A DNA stretch of 64,000 nucleotides from Spongiivirga sp046524175 (GTDB lineage: Bacteria > Bacteroidota > Bacteroidia > Flavobacteriales > Flavobacteriaceae), in the NCBI RefSeq assembly GCF_046524175.1, contig NZ_JBEFZF010000006.1, positions 124,001-188,000 on the forward strand. The letters are read 5' to 3'. Shown here in pieces: positions 60,543 through 64,000 of the stretch. Position 1 is the stretch's first letter. Each line of letters starts with the position of its first letter. The position numbers and the translations under genes were made by a program. The notes under the pieces were generated by a model that was not told where the DNA came from, did no database searches, and saw nothing but the letters and a program-made list of their open reading frames with translations.

Positions 60543-61703
60543 ATGGTCGTTACAGACACCTTGCTCGATTTTTTTCTGGAAACCAGAAAAAAAACCGAAG
60601 AAATATGTCAGCCTTTACAAATTGAAGACTATGTGGTACAACCGATTGTAGATGTATCACCTCCTAAATGGCACCTTGGTCATACCACTTGGTTTTTTGA
60701 GGAATTTATTCTGAAAAAACATCTATCTGACTACCAAGAGTTTGATCAAAACTTTGCATTTGTTTTTAATAGTTATTACGAAAGTATGGGCAAACGCGTA
60801 GTCAGAACCGATCGAGGTAATTTATCACGCCCGACTGTTGATGAAGTTTATCAATACAGAAACTATATTAACAAGGCGATGGAACAGCTTTTAGCAAGTG
60901 GTATCGATAGTGAGCTAGCATCACTTCTTGAAATAGGTATACATCATGAGAAACAACATCAAGAGTTACTGCTTACAGATATTAAATATATTCTTGGACA
61001 CAATCCTCTTTTACCGGTTTATTCCAACTCGTTTAAAGAAAATAAATCTCTTGATGCCTCCCATCAGTGGATTGAGATCGAAGCTAGCAACTATGAAATA
61101 GGCCATAACAACACTAACTTTTGTTACGACAATGAATTGGGAAGACACATAGTATACGTTGATGATTTTTGTATTTCCAATCGGCTTGTTACCAATATTG
61201 AGTATCTTCAATTTATAGAAGCTGGTGGTTATCAAAACCATAATTATTGGCATGCAGAAGCTTGGGATTGGATTCAAACCAACAAGATTTCGGCTCCAAT
61301 GTATTGGCATCAAATTAGTAAACAGTGGCAACAATATTCGCTAAATGGATTACACCCAATTGATCCTGACGCTGCGCTAACACATATTTCTTATTTTGAA
61401 GCATTTGCCTATGCGCAGTATAAAGGTTTCCGACTCCCAACAGAGTTTGAGTGGGAAATCGCTCAACATCAATTTAAATGGGGGCATCGCTGGGAATGGA
61501 CGGAAAGCGCCTACCTGCCTTATCCGGGTTATACTAAGGCTGACGGAGCCTTAGGAGAATACAATGGAAAATTCATGGTTAACCAAAAAGTACTTCGAGG
61601 AGGATCAGTTGCTACCCCTATAAAACACACACGCCCTACATACAGAAACTTTTTTCAACCAGAACTACGCTGGCAATTTACGGGAATTAGACTTGCCAAA
61701 TAA
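60543..61703 (+). CDS. egtB: ergothioneine biosynthesis protein EgtB (sulfoxide synthase)
   Basis: Non-heme iron enzyme that oxidatively joins trimethylhistidine (hercynine) to a thiol. 386 residues: N-terminal DinB-like domain with iron ligands in KWHLGHTTWFFEEF and HHEKQHQELLL, C-terminal formylglycine-enzyme-like fold (FRLPTEFEWEIAQ, EWTESAY, VLRGGSVATP). The thiol donor (gamma-glutamylcysteine or cysteine) cannot be read; no egtA or egtC is nearby. egtD follows, overlapping in part if the earlier start is used. Confidence 0.92.
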   Translation: MVVTDTLLDFFLETRKKTEEICQPLQIEDYVVQPIVDVSPPKWHLGHTTWFFEEFILKKHLSDYQEFDQNFAFVFNSYYESMGKRVVRTDRGNLSRPTVDEVYQYRNYINKAMEQLLASGIDSELASLLEIGIHHEKQHQELLLTDIKYILGHNPLLPVYSNSFKENKSLDASHQWIEIEASNYEIGHNNTNFCYDNELGRHIVYVDDFCISNRLVTNIEYLQFIEAGGYQNHNYWHAEAWDWIQTNKISAPMYWHQISKQWQQYSLNGLHPIDPDAALTHISYFEAFAYAQYKGFRLPTEFEWEIAQHQFKWGHRWEWTESAYLPYPGYTKADGALGEYNGKFMVNQKVLRGGSVATPIKHTRPTYRNFFQPELRWQFTGIRLAK

Positions 61704-61716
61704 TCAAAAAACGCAT

Positions 61717-62688
61717 ATGAATACTGACGATACGGTGACCTTTACCACCCAATTTGAAGAAGATGTATATACAGGATTAACGGATTTCCCAAAGCACCTT
61801 TCTTCAAAATATTTTTACGACAAAACTGGAGATAAACTATTTCAAGATATCATGGCAATGCCAGAATACTACTTGACCAATAGTGAACATGAAGTATTAT
61901 CACTACACACAAGACCAATTTTACATGCTTTTGATAGCCAAAAAGAGGGTTTTGACCTCATTGAACTAGGGGCCGGAGACGGATTAAAAACCAAAATACT
62001 ATTGAAATACGCTATTGCGAACAAATATGATGTGCAATATATGCCTATCGATATTAGTCAGAATGCCCTAAATGGATTGTCCAACTCATTACAAAATGAA
62101 ATACCTGATTTAAAAGTACAAGCACAACGAGGTACTTACTTCGATATTTTAAAACAACTAAAGACCATGAGTACTCGAAAGAAAGTGATCATGGTTTTGG
62201 GATCGAATATCGGGAATTTGTTACACCCTCAGGCAATCGATTTTCTGAAAAATATACAAGAAGCGATGAACCCTGACGACCTTCTTTTTATGGGGTTTGA
62301 TCTTAAAAAAAATCCTCAAACTATTCTAGATGCTTACAACGATTCTACTGGAATCACCGCAGCCTTCAATAAAAATGTTTTAGTGAGGATTAATAGAGAA
62401 TTAAAGGCAAATTTTGATCCTTCCAAGTTTAAGCATTGGGAAACCTACGATCCCGAAACCGGTACTGCCAAAAGCTATTTGGTAAGTACCGAGAGACAGG
62501 ATGTCGAAATTAAAAACCTCGATTTAAAAATTTCTTTTGATGCCTGGGAAAGTATTCATACTGAAATCTCACAAAAATATGATCACCCAATAATTAAGTG
62601 GCTCGCAGATGAATCAAATCTAAAGGTACTAGATCAGTTTTCTGACAATAAGAACTATTATGCCAATTATCTTTTTACAGTAAAATGA
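61717..62688 (+). CDS. egtD: L-histidine N-alpha-methyltransferase EgtD
   Basis: Trimethylates histidine to hercynine with SAM. 323 residues from MNTDDTVTFTTQF; an in-frame ATG at 61693 would add eight residues and overlap egtB. FYDKTGDKLFQDIMAMPEYY and LTNSEHEVL are diagnostic, with the SAM site IELGAGDGLKT and GSNIGNLL. It forms a two-enzyme ergothioneine route with egtB. Its stop overlaps the next start by 4 nt. Confidence 0.93.
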   Translation: MNTDDTVTFTTQFEEDVYTGLTDFPKHLSSKYFYDKTGDKLFQDIMAMPEYYLTNSEHEVLSLHTRPILHAFDSQKEGFDLIELGAGDGLKTKILLKYAIANKYDVQYMPIDISQNALNGLSNSLQNEIPDLKVQAQRGTYFDILKQLKTMSTRKKVIMVLGSNIGNLLHPQAIDFLKNIQEAMNPDDLLFMGFDLKKNPQTILDAYNDSTGITAAFNKNVLVRINRELKANFDPSKFKHWETYDPETGTAKSYLVSTERQDVEIKNLDLKISFDAWESIHTEISQKYDHPIIKWLADESNLKVLDQFSDNKNYYANYLFTVK

Positions 62689-63239
62689 AGTTCCGATTCC
62701 TAAAAAATATTATCCGAATTATTGCAGTGTTTGCTGCTTTATTTCTGATTATGAATGACGGTAAAAAAGAAGTGATATCTAATGAATTTCCACAACTTGA
62801 TGCCGGACCTATAAAAACTAATCAAGTATTTACAAAAACAGCTTTCTTGCCCAATGAGTATACCGAAAGTGTAACCGATACTATTTTGGCAAGTGGCTTT
62901 CATGTGACAATTAGGTACAAAAGCCTGATGCAACAATCAATCATAAAAAAAGATTTGATTATTAATGGTGGTAGCGAAACCTATTATAGAAAGTTTAGTT
63001 CATCAATAAGTGTAATAAAGGATAATAATCAATTAGCTTATGTCGAACTACCGCTGGAAACCGCTAATAAATCTAGAATATTGCAATATGTTTGGTTGAA
63101 CCAAATAGCATCATCAAAGGAAAAAATGGTTTTTCAATATGCCATGTATGATCCTATAGCCGATCGATATACTGACCATCAAATTCATATTGATTTGGAA
63201 GGAAAGCTGACTTATATCGACTTAAAGAACAACGTTTAA
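62685..63239 (+). CDS. membrane-anchored protein of unknown function in the egt operon
   Basis: 184 residues. An N-terminal hydrophobic segment (about 7-24, NIIRIIAVFAALFLIM) may be an uncleaved anchor; the remaining 160 are periplasmic and beta-rich (TDTILASGFHVTIRYKSL, YVWLNQIASSKEKMVFQY). I do not recognise a family. Translational coupling to egtD (ATGA overlap) and the DUF427 gene 9 nt downstream show that it belongs to the ergothioneine operon. Confidence 0.75.
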   Translation: MKFRFLKNIIRIIAVFAALFLIMNDGKKEVISNEFPQLDAGPIKTNQVFTKTAFLPNEYTESVTDTILASGFHVTIRYKSLMQQSIIKKDLIINGGSETYYRKFSSSISVIKDNNQLAYVELPLETANKSRILQYVWLNQIASSKEKMVFQYAMYDPIADRYTDHQIHIDLEGKLTYIDLKNNV

Positions 63240-63248
63240 CACATACTT

Positions 63249-63530
63249 ATGAGAGCAATTTGGAATGATATCGTAATAGCCGAAAGTGATGATACGATCG
63301 TAGTAGAAAACAATCACTACTTCCCACATGATTCAATAAAAAAAGAATTTTACAAACCTTCAAGTACGCATACAGTGTGTCCTTGGAAAGGTAAAGCTCA
63401 TTACTACACATTAGACGTCAATGGAAAGGAAAATGCTGATGCCGCTTGGTTTTATCCAGAAGTAAGCGAACTTGCCAAAGGAATTAAGAACTACGTAGCT
63501 TTTTGGAAAGGTGTTCAGGTAGTGGATTAA
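63249..63530 (+). CDS. DUF427 family protein
   Basis: 93 residues with the DUF427 hallmarks: AIWNDIVIAESDDTIVVENN, YFPHDSIKKEF and CPWKGKAHYYTLDVNGK, then AAWFYPEV. Small beta-sandwich proteins of unknown function found in bacteria and fungi. The conserved Cys-Pro-Trp-Lys is intact. Last gene of the egt operon, followed by a large palindrome. Confidence 0.92.
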   Translation: MRAIWNDIVIAESDDTIVVENNHYFPHDSIKKEFYKPSSTHTVCPWKGKAHYYTLDVNGKENADAAWFYPEVSELAKGIKNYVAFWKGVQVVD

Positions 63531-63537
63531 AAATAGC

Positions 63538-63603
63538 GTCTTCTCGAGCGCAGTTAAGACCCTCATAAAACAATGAAAACCTCTCGACTGTGCTCGAGGA
63601 GAC
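63538..63603. repeat. dispersed palindromic element, copy 5, between convergent genes
   Basis: GTCTTCTCGAGCGCAGT (63538-63554) pairs with ACTGTGCTCGAGGAGAC (63587-63603) at 15 of 17 positions. The longest and most symmetric member of the CGAGCGnAGTCGA family. A likely two-way terminator. Confidence 0.7.
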
Positions 63604-63613
63604 TAACTAGAAA

Positions 63614-63910
63614 TTACAACTCTAAAACTCCGTTTTCAGCTCCTGCATAGTCGTTCCACTGAAAACGATCTGCAGCTTCTTCATTAATATATTGCCCATC
63701 TACAATGTAACGAAATTCGTAAGTAGTGTCCTTATCAAGGTTTAAAATACCTTTGAAAGTTCCATTTTTCAATTTTCTTAGCGATCCTGCTGTAGTATCC
63801 CATTTATTGAAATCGCCCACAACTGATACTTTAGAAGCTTCTTTTGCGGGGACAGTAAATGTTACTTTACAAATCGGTTTTGACTTTAAATACTGTTTTG
63901 AAATTGCCAT
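63614..63910 (-). CDS. small CBM48 / isoamylase early-set domain protein
   Basis: 98 residues made up of a single glycogen-binding-type beta-sandwich: KVSVVGDFNKWDTTAGSL and TTYEFRYIVDGQYINEEAA, with the starch-contacting Trp (NKW) present. No enzyme domain is attached. Such stand-alone early-set proteins are common in Bacteroidota; role unknown, possibly carbohydrate or glycogen binding. The 90 bp upstream to the window end show no clear promoter. Confidence 0.9.
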   Translation of the reverse strand: MAISKQYLKSKPICKVTFTVPAKEASKVSVVGDFNKWDTTAGSLRKLKNGTFKGILNLDKDTTYEFRYIVDGQYINEEAADRFQWNDYAGAENGVLEL

Positions 63911-64000
63911 AACTTTTGAGGTTTTAATGATTGAATTACACAGTAAACTAAATCAATAAATTTCAGGCAACCAATTATCAATTAAAGAATTATGACTTTG

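Overview
The window reads as a chromosomal segment of a marine-type member of the Flavobacteriaceae (Bacteroidota). Evidence: AT-rich DNA; promoters of the Bacteroidota form (TTG, about 19 nt, TAnnTTTG); the gliding-motility ABC ATPase GldA; GLPGLI proteins, DUF5686, DUF6090, GIN-domain and TonB/carboxypeptidase-regulatory-domain outer membrane proteins; a methionine synthase encoded as two polypeptides; and a DAHP synthase with a C-terminal chorismate mutase. There are no rRNA or tRNA genes, insertion sequences, phage genes or CRISPR arrays. It is mostly housekeeping metabolism in well-kept operons, so the novelty lies mainly in the regulatory DNA and RNA.

Layout. 1-7.6 kb: two paralogous MG2/TonB-plug-like secreted proteins (the first cut by the window edge), a DUF6090 protein, then a leftward ECF sigma, anti-sigma-like, outer membrane barrel module with a recognisable ECF promoter. 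7.6-12.8 kb: gldA, and divergent from it an aromatic amino acid operon (prephenate dehydratase, aminotransferase, prephenate dehydrogenase, DAHP synthase/chorismate mutase) preceded by a Phe/Tyr-rich leader peptide and terminator, which together look like a transcription attenuator. 12.8-20.4 kb: a twin pair of secreted DUF4177-like proteins, then rsgA, dtd, a MazG-like gene, aroA, queA, rlmN and a polyprenyl diphosphate synthase. 20.4-22.3 kb: a GIN-domain lipoprotein and a PagL-like deacylase.

22.3-37.8 kb is a leftward sulfur and methionine block. metK has its own unusual leader. A SAM-I riboswitch precedes metY, metX-like, osmC, metZ, sulfite reductase (fused to a HEPN-like domain), siroheme methyltransferase and a ferredoxin-NADP reductase-type flavoprotein. 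A second SAM-I riboswitch precedes metH part 1, an ABM-domain protein, metH part 2 and metF. Together these reduce sulfite to sulfide, fix sulfide into homocysteine, methylate it and make SAM, with SAM feeding back on two of the leaders.

38-45.2 kb is an envelope module: an outer membrane barrel of TonB-receptor type, two GLPGLI proteins and a small secreted protein, divergent from a histidine kinase/response regulator pair. Three GTTAAC repeats with exact 10-bp period sit between the two promoters. 45.4-58.6 kb: deoxynucleoside kinase, App1-like phosphatase, membrane and soluble pyrophosphatases, DUF5686 protein, pyruvate dehydrogenase E1 beta, ETF beta and alpha, bifunctional nuclease, and a nucleoside transporter with an extra secreted N-terminal domain. 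58.7-64 kb: thyA, a TonB-like protein, an ergothioneine operon (egtB, egtD, an unknown membrane-anchored protein, DUF427) and a small CBM48-like protein. Dispersed palindromic repeats recur between operons. Coordinates of motifs were read by eye; family names rest on recognition of motifs, not on database searches.
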